A stretch of DNA of 64,000 nt, taken from NCBI GenBank assembly GCA_934047225.1, contig OW203984.1:5775201-5839200 (forward strand), given 5' to 3'. Below are positions 33,663 to 44,400 of this stretch, one piece after another. How positions within the stretch are numbered: the first letter of the stretch is position 1; each line of letters starts with the position of its first letter. The notes below the pieces were generated by a model. It was not told where the DNA came from. It saw only the letters and a program-made list of their open reading frames with translations, and ran no database searches. Source of the stretch: Ypsolopha sequella (Eukaryota; Arthropoda; Insecta; Lepidoptera; Ypsolophidae). The translations under genes and the position numbers were made by a program.

Positions 33663-33668
33663 TTTATT
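33663..33668 (-). terminator. Poly(A) signal overlapping the UTP18 stop codon
   Basis: On the minus strand the stop and signal read TGAATAAA, so the AATAAA starts at the last base of the stop codon. A second AATAAA lies about 40 bases further on (about 33621-33627). Confidence 0.5.
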
Positions 33669-35111
33669 CAATAATTCTCATAATACTTAAGTCTATACAA
33701 ATACGCTGCTCCTTTGTTGTTTCCTAATGCCATGTAGCCACTGTTAGGAGAAAAGCCTATTTTTTCAACCTGAGAAAGATTTAATCCTAGCGGAGGGAAG
33801 TTTGCGAATATGTGATAAGAAGGAATATGCACCAGTTTCACAGAATTTGGATAATATGCTGATGTTATTGCAAGGATTTCTGAAGCAGAGTTGAACTTTA
33901 GGTAAGATATTTTTGTTTTTAAATTCTGTATCACTTTTACAGGTAAAGGGTCTGCAGAACTCAAGTTTGATATTTCATAGATGTTGACTATGCCTTCTCC
34001 GCTGCCAGTAGCCAGTAACCTCCCACAAGGGCTGGTTGCTATACAAGATGATGTGACACAACCGTGGTCATAGAACTTCCTTTCGACTCTGTATGTAGAC
34101 AAGTCCCAGATGCAAACCTGCCCTTCTGTACAAAAAGAATACAGCTTCATATTATCATGACTAAATGCAAGCGATACTACATCATTGTTATGTTTTAGTG
34201 ATCTAATCAGTTCTTTTGAGGCAGTACTTATTATGTATACTTCATCAAAACCTCCCGATACAACTAAATACTTTCCATTTGGAGACATTTCAAATATGTT
34301 GGTCTTCTTTACAATATCTGGAAGAGTGTACAACTTTGGTTCTGCTTTAACAAGATTATAAATGCAGTACTTGTTACTAAACTTAGCAGCTATGTATGCT
34401 TCCGATCCATCAGGTGTAAAGAAAGCTGCCGCTGGTCTGAAATTCTTCAGTTGGAAGCTATGAAGCTGGTTGTGATCATCTCCTCCTATCGAGAATAGAT
34501 GAACAGTCCCTAAATGTGTACCGACCAAAGCTACGCTGGCTGTTGGATGAAATTCTAAGCATGTTATGGTTTGTTTAACAGTTTGGGTGTAAATTTTAGG
34601 GAATGGTTTATATTCCAAGAAGTCTTTCGGTAAACTATTGCTTGTGGTCTTCTGTAAATGGCCTACTGTTCTCAGTATTTGCTCAGCTTCATCATTATCT
34701 CTTAATTTCCTGCCTAATCTTGCCCAGTTTGGTGTGCCTATCAGGGCTTCATACTTTTGTTTCAATGTTTCTTTGTAAAGTCCTTTGCTTGTTGTGTTGG
34801 GTACGATCTTTGCATCGAAACCGTCATCATCTTCGTCGATCCAGGCTGGTTTTAGCACAATATCTTCGAAATCCTCAGTAACTTTGGATTTTAACTTCTC
34901 CGCAAAATCTTTGGGTTTGTTGAATAATATATTAGCGAGCCTAAAAGAAAAAAAATATATAAATACAAGCAAATAACATTGAAATAAGCATGCAGTTTAT
35001 AACCTCTTATATTTTGAACAAGGCAGCACAAGCTGCTTACGTTACGAAATACAGACTTCCCTACCTGTTTTCCTCGGTATCAACATCTGAATCTGTAAGT
35101 TTCCGTTTCAT
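33668..35111 (-). CDS. UTP18: U3 snoRNA-associated protein 18 homologue (WD40), complete
   Basis: Two exons: 35111-35065 (ATG at 35111) and 34940-33668, joined across a GT-AG intron, give 439 aa. The split Arg codon AG|G keeps the frame (TEENRLANILF). The N-terminal acidic region with PAWIDEDDDGF and an EALIGTPNWARLG motif is characteristic of UTP18. A WD40 propeller follows, with repeats such as TCLEFHPTASVALVGTHLG, VVSLAFSHDNMKLYSFCTEG, QVCIWDLS and CGRLLATGSGEGIVNIYEI. UTP18 is a subunit of the UTP-B complex of the SSU processome, which cleaves pre-18S rRNA in the nucleolus. The length is shorter than the roughly 550 aa of mammals, mostly at the N terminus. The open frame continues upstream of the acceptor to 34972 but that part is intronic. 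It is convergent with Hsp40 and divergent from Gpdh. Confidence 0.9.
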
Positions 35112-35586
35112 TTTATTAGTTGTAAGACTATTACTGTGATAAATTTAGTTAATTTTCTAAAATCACCAACTAAAAGTTCACAATTCAATTTCAATTTATA
35201 GATTTTGTAGCGTTTAACACACACGATACAACTGCGGCAGCGATTAACTCACTGTTGCCATTTAAATTTTTTCTTGTCGCTAGATTTTTGTATAAAAGTC
35301 ACCAGCGGGCTCAGAATAAGGTTCTGAGCCAGCGGGCCTATTATGTGTCTCTAGTTTCATAGTACTCTTTGTCTCTAGTTGCCTGGTGTCTATCATCAAA
35401 AACATAGATATACTATCGAATTCCGATTGTCTAAGGGCATGTTAGCACTTGAAGTGACGACATAGTTCGTAAATAGTTAAATACCCACTAAAAGCAATTT
35501 TGAAAGTTTAGTTTTTATCTATGTTTTTGACGATAGGCACCCTGTCCAGTTGGCAACTTAAGATACAGAATAGGGGGGCTGATTAC

Positions 35587-36176
35587 AGTGCGCGCCAATC
35601 TTGTAGTCGCCTCTGAAAATAGCCGCAAGAGGCGACGCAATAGCCGTTTTACGGTGTCAGGGGGACGTTACAGGAGCGAGGGCGCGGAGCACACCCGCCT
35701 GCGTGCCGCACCACACCCCCCGCTCGCAATTTAGCAGGTGTCAAGTCAATATTTATGCGTTAGTGTTAGTGCAACGTCCGTACACTACATACGCACGCGT
35801 TGCATGAAAAGTACCTTCGAGGAAAAAATTCTATGATTCGTTCTATTTATCGTTGAATCTGATTGTTTTTGTTGCCTTTATTTGTTGTTTTGTTGATTTA
35901 GTTTGTGAAAGTTTATTGTTGTTGTTATGCCTCGCGGACGTTATAGCGTGTTAAGAAGACAATATAGGAAAATGGTGTTTTTATATTGATGCGTTTTATT
36001 CATATAGTTAAGATTGCACTAAAATAATAAATAAATAGGTAGGTACAACAAGTACACCTTCCTACTTATAGTAAACATTTGATAAATCAACCGTTGATAT
36101 TATTGTTTCCTTGACTGTACCTGCGCAAGCTTGCACTCGTAACTCATTCAGAGGTGACTAAAAGATTGGCGCGCAC
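35587..36176. mobile_element. TIR element M3, copy 2 (590 bp)
   Basis: The ends AGTGCGCGCCAATCTTGTAG and the reverse complement AGTGCGCGCCAATCTTTTAG. The internal sequence is the inverse of copy 1 at 23392-23996, so the two lie head to head 12 kb apart. Confidence 0.85.
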
Positions 36177-36413
36177 TATAACAAAAATTTTAAACAAAAT
36201 GTCGCCAAATGTCTGGAATACCAGTTTGAAAAAAGTCGCTAAAATGTATGAAACGCCTGTTATAAAAAGTTGCTCGCTAAATCGACTGAAATTCCGCTAG
36301 ATTTAGCAACAAAGTCGCTAAGTCGGCAACACTGGATTGACTCAACAACGAGTTGCGGCGATGATGGATGTGTAATTGTAATATGATAAACGACCATTTT
36401 TTTACCTGTCAAA

Positions 36414-36595
36414 ATGACAGATAGAGTCACAAACTTATCTGTTCCGGTAGGCCAAACTAAAATAGCTTTTAAATTCACTAATTGGCAGTCTTCGCCACCA
36501 GAACAGATACGTTTGTGGCTTGTATACGAATACGATCAGATACAGAGATCTCGCATCAATGCTTGTCAAAGGGCATGGTCATCACATCACAATAA
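36414..36595 (+). CDS. Short open frame of unknown nature, possible exon
   Basis: About 60 codons from ATG at 36414 (MTDRVTNLSVPVGQ, LWLVYEYDQIQRSR, CQRAWSSHHNK). The composition is protein-like (Trp, Tyr, Gln, Arg spread out), and a GT lies just after, but the frame ends at the insertion site of a Harbinger-like MITE (36596). No domain is recognised. It could be a disrupted exon, a transposon relic or chance. Confidence 0.2.
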
Positions 36596-37178
36596 GGGTA
36601 CGTTTCGTAACGTGTGATTATCACTCGAAGCGATGCGAATTTTACCCTGCATCGTTCAAAAATCGACCCGAGTGAAACCGAGGGTAAACGAACTGTTACC
36701 TGACAGTTGCGCTAAGTGTTTAGAAACGCTTTCGGGAAATGTAAATATCGCACTGACAAGTGCGATTTCTAACTCTGTTTGGGTACCGTTAAAATTCGCC
36801 TGACAGTTGTCATTTCGGAGTTTTCTCGGGATTCGGACAATTTTTGAAAATAGAATTCAACATTTCCGTACGAATACGGGAAAATGTTTCGAAACTGCTT
36901 CGACAGGATTATGGCTTGCAAATGCAAAGGTTGCAATGCCATCCATATTAAAAGCAATAGGTATTTAGGTACTTTACTTAATTTATTTATTTTGATTTGA
37001 GGTTATGTATGTACTTGACGTGTGTCACTCCAGACCGTTTCAAAACGCTTTTCTCACGGGAATCACTCGCAAGCGTTTCAAAACCAGATCTTTCATTCTC
37101 TTTCTAGTATATAGCCTTATCTCTTTCTTAAAAACGAGTGAAATTTCGCACGAAGATCACACGTTTTGAAACTTAGCC
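36596..37178. mobile_element. PIF/Harbinger-like MITE
   Basis: It is flanked by the target duplication TAA (36593-36595 and 37179-37181). The termini GGGTACGTTTCGTAACGTGT and the reverse complement GGCTAAGTTTCAAAACGTGT are inverted repeats. A TWA target with GG-starting ends is typical of Harbinger. The interior is non-coding. Confidence 0.75.
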
Positions 37179-37726
37179 TAAACTACTATTTTCCAGTGTT
37201 GCCAACCCCTGCCAAAATTTACCCCCAAGACTTTTTTTTAATCCCCCTAAAAACCCCCAAGTACCTATATGTTTTTATAATAAATAATAAATCTTATTTG
37301 ATGTAGTGCCCAAGTCGTTCATAATTCATAAAATAAAATGCCTTCATAGTCAATTCGTAATTTAAATTTAAAAAATATGCATAAGCTGTACAGTGCATAG
37401 TTGTAGAATAGGATAAAAATGGCGGACACTCTCACTGGTGTGGTGTGTCATGAGTAGCATTGGGAGAATTGGAATTGACGCTATTTTCAAACGCGATCAT
37501 AATTTTGCAATGAAATATTAACCAAAATAAATTAAACTAACATACAATATTGTTACCTAATATTTTTTCATACCATATCTTTCGACATTATTATTAAGTT
37601 CACACTCTTGTCTTGTAACACAAATATAAATTATAAGAGCGAAATGAAATCAGACGGACTAACGAATGTTGCAAAACAAAGGTACTGAGCAACGACAACG
37701 AAAATAATTAATATGTTAAGGTTACA

Positions 37727-37978
37727 TTCCTAAACACCCGGTTAAATGTAAAATTTTACTGTCAGCCAACCGAGTAAAAACGTACAGTACAGTGGAGACC
37801 AAATCAAGCTATACACTAGCAGTACGACATTAGCCCCTACAGAGAAGAATATGAGATAGGTACAAAGTCCAATGTGTCTTACTTGATGCGGTCTCCACTG
37901 TACGTTAACCTTGTCAGAAGTGTAAAATTCAAATTGACAGTTTAATATTTCACATTTACCCAGGCATTTAGGAATGCT
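37727..37978. mobile_element. Palindromic element split by a second MITE
   Basis: Outer arms: CATTCCTAAACACCCGGTTA at left; the right end reads back CATTCCTAAATGCCTGGGTA. They continue into AAATGTAAAATTTTACTGTC-like blocks. The mariner-like MITE at 37787-37903 sits between the arms. Confidence 0.65.
37787..37903. mobile_element. Mariner-like MITE M5, copy 1
   Basis: TACAGTGGAGACCAAATCAAG ends mirror CTTGATGCGGTCTCCACTGTA, with TA at both borders as in Tc1/mariner. It is about 117 bp and nearly identical to 40744-40851 apart from a short indel. Confidence 0.8.
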
Positions 37979-38259
37979 ACCTATGAATGAATAATGGTTG
38001 ACTTGAATGAAGGAACCTCAGAATAAGGAACACCGTGCAATTCGTTCGTTTCGTTCTACGCACAGGCTTTTGTTTGATTTAGTTGCAGGTTTTGTTCGAA
38101 CCCCTAAAAAAAACCCCAAAAAAATCCTGCCCCTAAGAATTCCCCTTTTAACACTTCTACCCCCTAAATTTAGGGGTAAAACCCCTAAGTTATCAACACT
38201 GCTATTTTCCACTTTAAACACCCATGATTCGGCCATTGGCTGTCAAACTTGATTGTGCA

Positions 38260-38560
38260 GCTAACTTCAGACCACTATAAACCACCATGGTATGTACCTA
38301 CTGTCAAAGACAATATAACCACTTCGTTCCTACTGTGTTGTGAGTCAGCGGCTTGTGAATGTGGACATCCACAGCAAACAATAACCCACATTGTCTTCCG
38401 TGCCCCATTACGCGATATGATGGACCAGCTGAAGATTTCCTAAAACTTTCCAGTGAGGCTATTGAATATCTTAAGTTGTAAATTTTAATATAGTCCTAAA
38501 ACTAAGTAATAACCTGTGTATAATGCCATTCGATAAATAAATGTACTGTGGTGGTTGGTT
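38260..38560 (+). mobile_element. LINE C-terminal remnant (jockey-like)
   Basis: Decoded: CCESAACECGHPQQTITHIV then FRAPLRDMMDQLKIS and, in a second frame, LSSEAIEYLKL, matching the CxCGxPxQTxxHIV zinc-knuckle-like tail of jockey-type LINEs. It is followed by AATAAATAAA at about 38535. Confidence 0.65.
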
Positions 38561-38774
38561 TATTCTGCTTATTTAGGTACATAACCGACTTACCCATGAT
38601 AGCTGAGTGAGTTTATTTTGTTTAATCTGATGGATGACCACACCCAAAATCATGCAAAATGGTCGTTTACAACTTTTTATAACCCGTTACACTCTTCATC
38701 GATGCGGGGCGATGCGTGTATGTTAAACGCTACAATTCACCAGTCTCCACCATAGAGATATCCTTAGTATGTCC

Positions 38775-38940
38775 TAAGTCTATGGTCACTACCACGTTCA
38801 TAAATTAACAGTTTCATCAGGTTCCAACACTGACAGCAAGATAGCGTATACAATTTTCAACGCGTGCGATAGTGATGGCATTAGAACCCGTGTTGCAACT
38901 CCTAGTTTATAAACGCAACTCAGTGTTGTAGCACGTTCCG
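38775..38940 (+). repeat. Repeat R4, copy 2
   Basis: Shares GTTCATAAATTAACAGTTTC, TTCCAACACTGACAGCA and GATGGCATTAGAACCCG with 14815-14960 (inverse) and 41010-41150. Confidence 0.6.
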
Positions 38941-39202
38941 TATGTCGCTAATAGTGCTAAAACCATCAAACTCCTCACGCCCATCAACATAAAACCTAAC
39001 ACACTCCTTCCTTCTCGCTTCGTCATCAAAAACTTGAAAGTCTTAAAAAAAAAAACACTCCTCAAAAGGACACGAATCCTAAGCCGTTAAAATATTATAA
39101 AAAGAAAATATCTACATAAGGCTGTGGCTGCCTTAGAATAAGGAATGTTCTGAGGTGGCTGCTTAAGCGTTGTTGATACGATTATTGTCGTAATGGTTCT
39201 CA

Positions 39203-39470
39203 GCTGGGGATCTAAAAAGGCCGACTTGGGTGAACCATAAAATGATTTGAAAGTAAGATAGAGTCAGAGTTTTTTCACACGTGCAAGAGACGGCATTAAA
39301 ACGGAATCGTAATATGGTTCATCAAAAGCGGCGGGGATCTAAAAAAGCCGACTTGGGTGAATCATAAAATGATTTGAAAGTAGGACAGAGTCAGAGTTTT
39401 TTCACGTGTGCAAGAGAGATGGCATTAGAACAGAATCATAATGTGATTCATGCAAAAAGATCTGATCTTA
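39203..39470 (+). repeat. Tandem duplication of a roughly 130-bp unit
   Basis: Two adjacent units (39203-39330 and 39333-39465), each GGGGATCTAAAAAGGCCGAC, AAAATGATTTGAAAGTA, AGAGTCAGAGTTTTTTCAC then AATCGTAATATGGTTCAT-like. A third copy is at 62048-62185. Confidence 0.75.
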
Positions 39471-39514
39471 ATATAAAAAATACGGTATACGGGTGTACCG
39501 GATTCAATTATACG

Positions 39515-39995
39515 GCAATTCCCATAGCTTAATTTCACAAAGATTTCTTTTTAATTTTATTTAGAGAATAATACGCCATTTTATGACATAATTTTCATTC
39601 TTTTGTTATATAAATTTACCATAGTTTTTTATGATTTTCTAAAGAATTGTCGGTTATGTACGACGTCACTTGAGAATTTTAGACATTATACTGATTGTGA
39701 TGTGTGATGTGATTGCTTATAAAAAAGTGGTCTGTCTCTGTCTATCTACTCATCTGTCATCCGTCTGTCAAATCAGTTGGCAGCAAATTTTATAAATTTA
39801 TCTTGATAGGAAAGGACACATTTCTAAACAGTAATTTCTCAAGTGACGTCACACGAAGGCAAATGGAAGTCGCAGCTTTTTCGTAAAAATATTCATCACC
39901 TCATTTGTTAGACCACAATTTCTAAAATACTGCTTATTAAACCTAAATCTGAAAATAGTTTTCGAATTAACAGACCTTAACATAATTTAATCTAA
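39515..39995 (+). repeat. Repeat R2, copy 3
   Basis: Nearly full-length relative of 15420-15905 in the same orientation, retaining CAAGTGACGTCACACGAAGG. Confidence 0.75.
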
Positions 39996-40186
39996 GCAAA
40001 TTTACCAAATAAACCACCATGTATTGGTAAGTAATAAAATGAATCGAAATTTGTAAAATGTAAAATGTTGTATTGTTCGTTAGTTCCAATCTACCTTGGT
40101 GTTAACATAATTCAATTTTGTAATTAATACAACATATAATAAATAATAAATTGATTTATTCTAGACAAGGTCTATATATAATAATA

Positions 40187-40632
40187 AGGGATTTCCAGAT
40201 GTCTCATTAAAAAAAAACCTTGGTTCCAAATTACTCGACAGATGGCGTTGACGAGACGTGGTCTGACTGTGTGTTGCCTTACAGCACGATATTGTTAACT
40301 TACAGCACGATATTTTGGACCGTCACGTTGTAACAGGGTGTAATGTCGTGATGATAATTTTATGTGTTAATGTAAATTTTAAGAAAAAAATTTATTAATT
40401 TATTTTGACCTCATAATATATTTAACATTAAAGTTTTTTGCACTTGTCTCGTTATCATCATTGTTCCGATCACTAATTAATTAGTTTTTGTTTTTTTTAT
40501 TAGTAATAAATTCGCTCACATCAAACATTTTTTTGAGTTGGTAGTTCTCGCCATGTCTCGTTAACGCCCGCCACCTATTGAGATATTTTGAACTATTTTT
40601 TTTTATTAGCTGTCGTAAAATCCCTCATTAAA
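40187..40632. mobile_element. Inverted-repeat element, Harbinger-like ends
   Basis: The left end is TAA|GGGATTTCCAGATGTC. The right end reads back as GAGGGATTTTACGACAGC. The arms share a run of A and an AACGAGAC(G/A)TGG block. The borders TAA/TCA could be a decayed 3-bp target duplication. Confidence 0.5.
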
Positions 40633-40743
40633 AAAATAATTAATTAGAGTAACAATTTTTAAAAACATTTACACGAGACTAGAAAACTACATAGGTACTG
40701 ATTAATAGTCTATCAATCAGATTCACTCAAATCGGGGTGGTTG

Positions 40744-40851
40744 TACAGTGGAGACCACATCAAGCTATACACTTGCAGTACGAAATTAGCCCCTACAGAG
40801 AAGAATAGGTACAAAGTCCAATGTGTCTTACTTGATGCGGCCTCCACTGTA
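40744..40851. mobile_element. Mariner-like MITE M5, copy 2
   Basis: TA-bordered element with TACAGTGGAGACCACATCAA ends. It is almost identical to 37787-37903. Confidence 0.8.
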
Positions 40852-41009
40852 CAAAATTTGTTGTGCCCTATGCGACTGTATAAGGACGAAACAGGCGTGG
40901 TAGAAATAACGGGCAACATTTATGGTGATCAAGTGTCATTTCATTATTATTCTAATAACGGTAATTTTAAATTTTGAATACGACAGCCCAAAATTTGACA
41001 GCACCAACA

Positions 41010-41150
41010 ATGATAGCCGTTCATAAATTAAAAATTTCGTCATGTTCCAACTAACAGCAGGATAGCGTATACAATTATCAACGCGTACGATAGAGATGGC
41101 ATTAGCACCCGAGTCGCGACCTCTAGTTTAAGAACGCAACCCTTCGCTTC
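41010..41150 (+). repeat. Repeat R4, copy 3
   Basis: Shares GTTCATAAATTAAAAATTTC, AGGATAGCGTATACAATTA and GATGGCATTAGCACCCG with 38775-38940. Confidence 0.6.
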
Positions 41151-41406
41151 GTTTCGTTTTCTTTGTTTTCTTTCGCTCGCTCGGCGCTTTTCTTTCACTC
41201 AACACTCACAGACTCGCGTCACGTCACGATTGATAACGTGATATCTTGGGCTGATAATAATATGCTTCAGTTATCAATAGCTCAGTCGTAGCGTGAGCGC
41301 GTTCACTAGGTCACGAGTTTCATTTATAACTTGTGCTGTATCCGCTAATCGTTTTACGAACCTTTCGTTCTTATACCAAGTTTTGTGAACATATTATTTT
41401 TATACA
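41151..41406 (+). promoter_or_regulatory. Gpdh1 promoter and 5' UTR region
   Basis: A T/C-rich tract (41140-41210) precedes a region with TGACGT-like and TCAGT motifs (CTTCAGTT at 41266, CTCAGTCG at 41281). No TATA box stands at the proper distance, so the start site is not fixed. The start codon context is TACAATGG. Confidence 0.4.
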
Positions 41407-44400
41407 ATGGCAGATCAAGTGAAGAATAGAGTCTGTATCATCGGTTCAGGCAACTGGTAATTTACTTCTTGCATTGTATTGTAGATAACTCTTGAATTTC
41501 TTGAAAATATCCCTTAGATAATGTTGTTCGTATGACCCTGGAGATGACATAACATTACCCTGAGATAGCTTGTGTACGAATCATAACCGTGACTTATGTA
41601 GTTAACTCGTTTTATTTAGCCTATTTTTATTTACATAACCTTAATAATTAGTAACAGCTGGTATATATATACATATTAGTTGGCCTGATGGTGATAATTA
41701 TGATAGGTTAATATCTTGGAAGACTGGCTAGCTATTGAATGGTTAGGGTCTAGATATGGGGGCACTGAGGGAAAATAGGCAGGTAAGGGTCTTGTGCCCC
41801 CTTATTTACACTCTGACTGACACATTTCCGTTGTGCCCCTTATTTGAAGGGTACATAGGCAAAACATGGATTGTCACAGAAAATCCAAAATCAGGTAAAA
41901 TATAGCAAAACTTAGGTTTTCCTGCATATCTGTAATTAACTGCAAAAGCAGTGGGAATCCTCCACAAATGAAGACTTTCTAATGCCCGGTACAAGGAATG
42001 TTCATCTGATCAAATAAATTGAAATGCTAATTCTGAAAAATATTGTTTCTGTGACATTCTGTTTTGTCCCTGTACCCTTCGACCAAAATAAAATAAATGG
42101 ACGGGCCATAGCGCACAGATTTTTGAAGTCTGTAAAGTGAGCGCCGGCTCTCACTTCATCTCTGTCTCTGTCTGTTAGAAGAGTGACACGTACGCTTATT
42201 ATTACATGCCATCCATTAAACTGATGAAAAAATACCTTCTTGTGCATTTACAAAGTACAAAAAGCAAAATAAACATAAAAATAAAAATTAGGCATTGAAG
42301 TATATATCCAATTGCTTAGACTCGTTATGAGTGAGCAAATTGTAAAGACAAGGCCCGTCCATTCATTTTATTTTGGTCGAAGCCTGTACCTACCCTTCAT
42401 TAACACCCCAACCATCATGTTATTCCTTATTTTTACATATTTAAGCCATATTTTGTGGCTGTTACTCACCATACTTTGTACAAACAATTGCAATACATTT
42501 AACCTTCTAACTTTTAACTCTTTGCAGGGGATCAGCAATTGCAAAAATAGTTGGTAAAAATGCTGCCCGCCTTCCAAACTTTGAAGATCGAGTCACAATG
42601 TGGGTGTATGAAGAGATGATTGAGGGCAAAAAGTTGACAGAGATCATCAATGAAACACATGAGAATGTCAAATACTTGCCAGGACACAAACTTCCAGAGA
42701 ATGTGGTAAGTTTAATGCAACATTGTAGCCGATTCTGAAGGCTTTAATTTTAGTTTTAGTGCTGTCAAAACTAGAATTATTCCAAAGTAATTTAGCTTCT
42801 GTTCCTAGCTTTTAAGGACTATTTTACAATAAACAAAATTTAGTTTTGACAGCACTAAAACTAAAATTAGAGCCTTCAGAATCGGCTTTATTACTGCCTT
42901 TGCCTTATAAGTAACTTTTTATGTTACCTACAGAAATAGAAAAAACTCTGATACTTAATTCTTTTGTGATCTTCCCATAGGCTGATTGTACAAATGTTGT
43001 TTGCCAAAAGTATTTAAAAAAACTGGGCTTGTTTTCATGGTCTCAACGTTCAACTATTAATATGTGTCATCGCAGCTTAGTAAAAATTAAAAGAAGATTC
43101 AACAATCATACTTCCTGTGTTTTGTCAATAAAACACATTCTTGGTAACTGTTCCACTTTTATATCTATATTACACTAGCGACCGGTTTCACAACGAAAAG
43201 TATCAATCATACTTCCACTACTTCATGTAACGAAATCTGACTTACATACAAAGCAATGAGTGGGTTCCATCAATACATATAATATATTAAGATTCCATCA
43301 ATTTATGTATGTCATGGGTAGATAGTAGAATTGGGCAGACCATAAGTATGAAATCTAAAATATTTCACCAAAAGTCAAAAAACAGTTGCGATGACGAACA
43401 GTGTAAAGTGGAGCGAGATGACCCTAATTTTAACAGAAATGTGATCTGCCTAGGCAGACCCTCATATGCTCAATTCTATGATATGCCAACGACATATATA
43501 TCTTGTTAATTCATCGACAGTAGTAGCATTGTTGAATTAAGCTGCAAATAAATACTTAAGCTTCGCTAAAAGGGTCCCCATTTTTAATAGAACCCAAAAA
43601 CCACACAACTTTAAGGAACTGCATGCAAGTTGACCATAGATGTAGTTGGTAATCCTCATTCTGCATAGTTTTCAATCATCTTTTCAAGAAATTACAGATT
43701 GCATAGATGCATTACAAAATTATATAAATGATATGCAAAAACATTAAAAAAAAAAACTATCTCATTAAATGCATGAAATAAATTCCCAATTGGAATGTAA
43801 AGAAAGGTCCTTTTCTAAGTCATCTATTGTTTTTTGTGTTTATAGTAAATAAACAAAACATGAATAAGAACAAATTATTAAATGGCAAATAATGTATGTT
43901 TTATAAAACCAAAGTAATATAACACAATGAGCTAAATGAATAGCAACAATGTTTTATGCAAATCAGTACATACAGAAGCAGATGAACATTTTTTATGTAA
44001 TGATTTATTGTTAGCCCATACAAATGTAAAAATAATACCTACAACAAAAGAAAAAAAACAACTCTTAAAAACTGTGTCTGTAAAGAAAATAATGTAGAAT
44101 TTTTTTCTTGTAAATTGATGTGTATTGTACAAAAGCCTCCAAAAGCGTTCTTTCGCTCACTCGCAATTAGGGAATGCAATCTCGGTATACCGAGATCTCG
44201 CACATATATTGCAAGATCAATCACGCATCGTCATCAGTGCGAGATCTCGCAAGACTTGCGAGATCAAGCAGCAGCGCATATTACAGATGCAGGGCATTGA
44301 CGACACTTGAATAACTTAAACAAAAAAGATAAAGCTTTGGATTTGTTAGGTCAAGAAGACATGCATCATAAAATCATCAACATCATTTTGTTGAAATTGA

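Larger units (their letters stand above)
29299..33667. other. Convergent intergenic region between Hsp40 and UTP18
   Basis: It begins with the Hsp40 3' UTR, whose poly(A) site is not clear. Elements: nested MITE (29818-30349), TIR element (32508-32940), palindrome (32993-33247). The stretches 30350-32507 and 33248-33667 show no gene; a LINE-tail-like GGCCGAAATATATT motif occurs at about 32075. Confidence 0.55.
35112..41406. other. Divergent intergenic region between UTP18 and Gpdh1
   Basis: The region is dense in repeats, listed separately: M3 copy 2, Harbinger-like MITE, palindromes, mariner-like MITEs, a LINE tail, a tandem repeat and repeat R2. The UTP18 promoter should lie within 35112-35300, where no TATA box stands out. 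Stretches 38560-38774, 38941-39199 and 40852-41009 hold nothing recognised. Confidence 0.5.

Noticed and set aside
34941..34972. Methionine start at 34972 for UTP18
   Set aside because: The sequence upstream of 34940 is an intron end (CTTTTAG). Exon 1 at 35111-35065 joins perfectly and gives the conserved N terminus.
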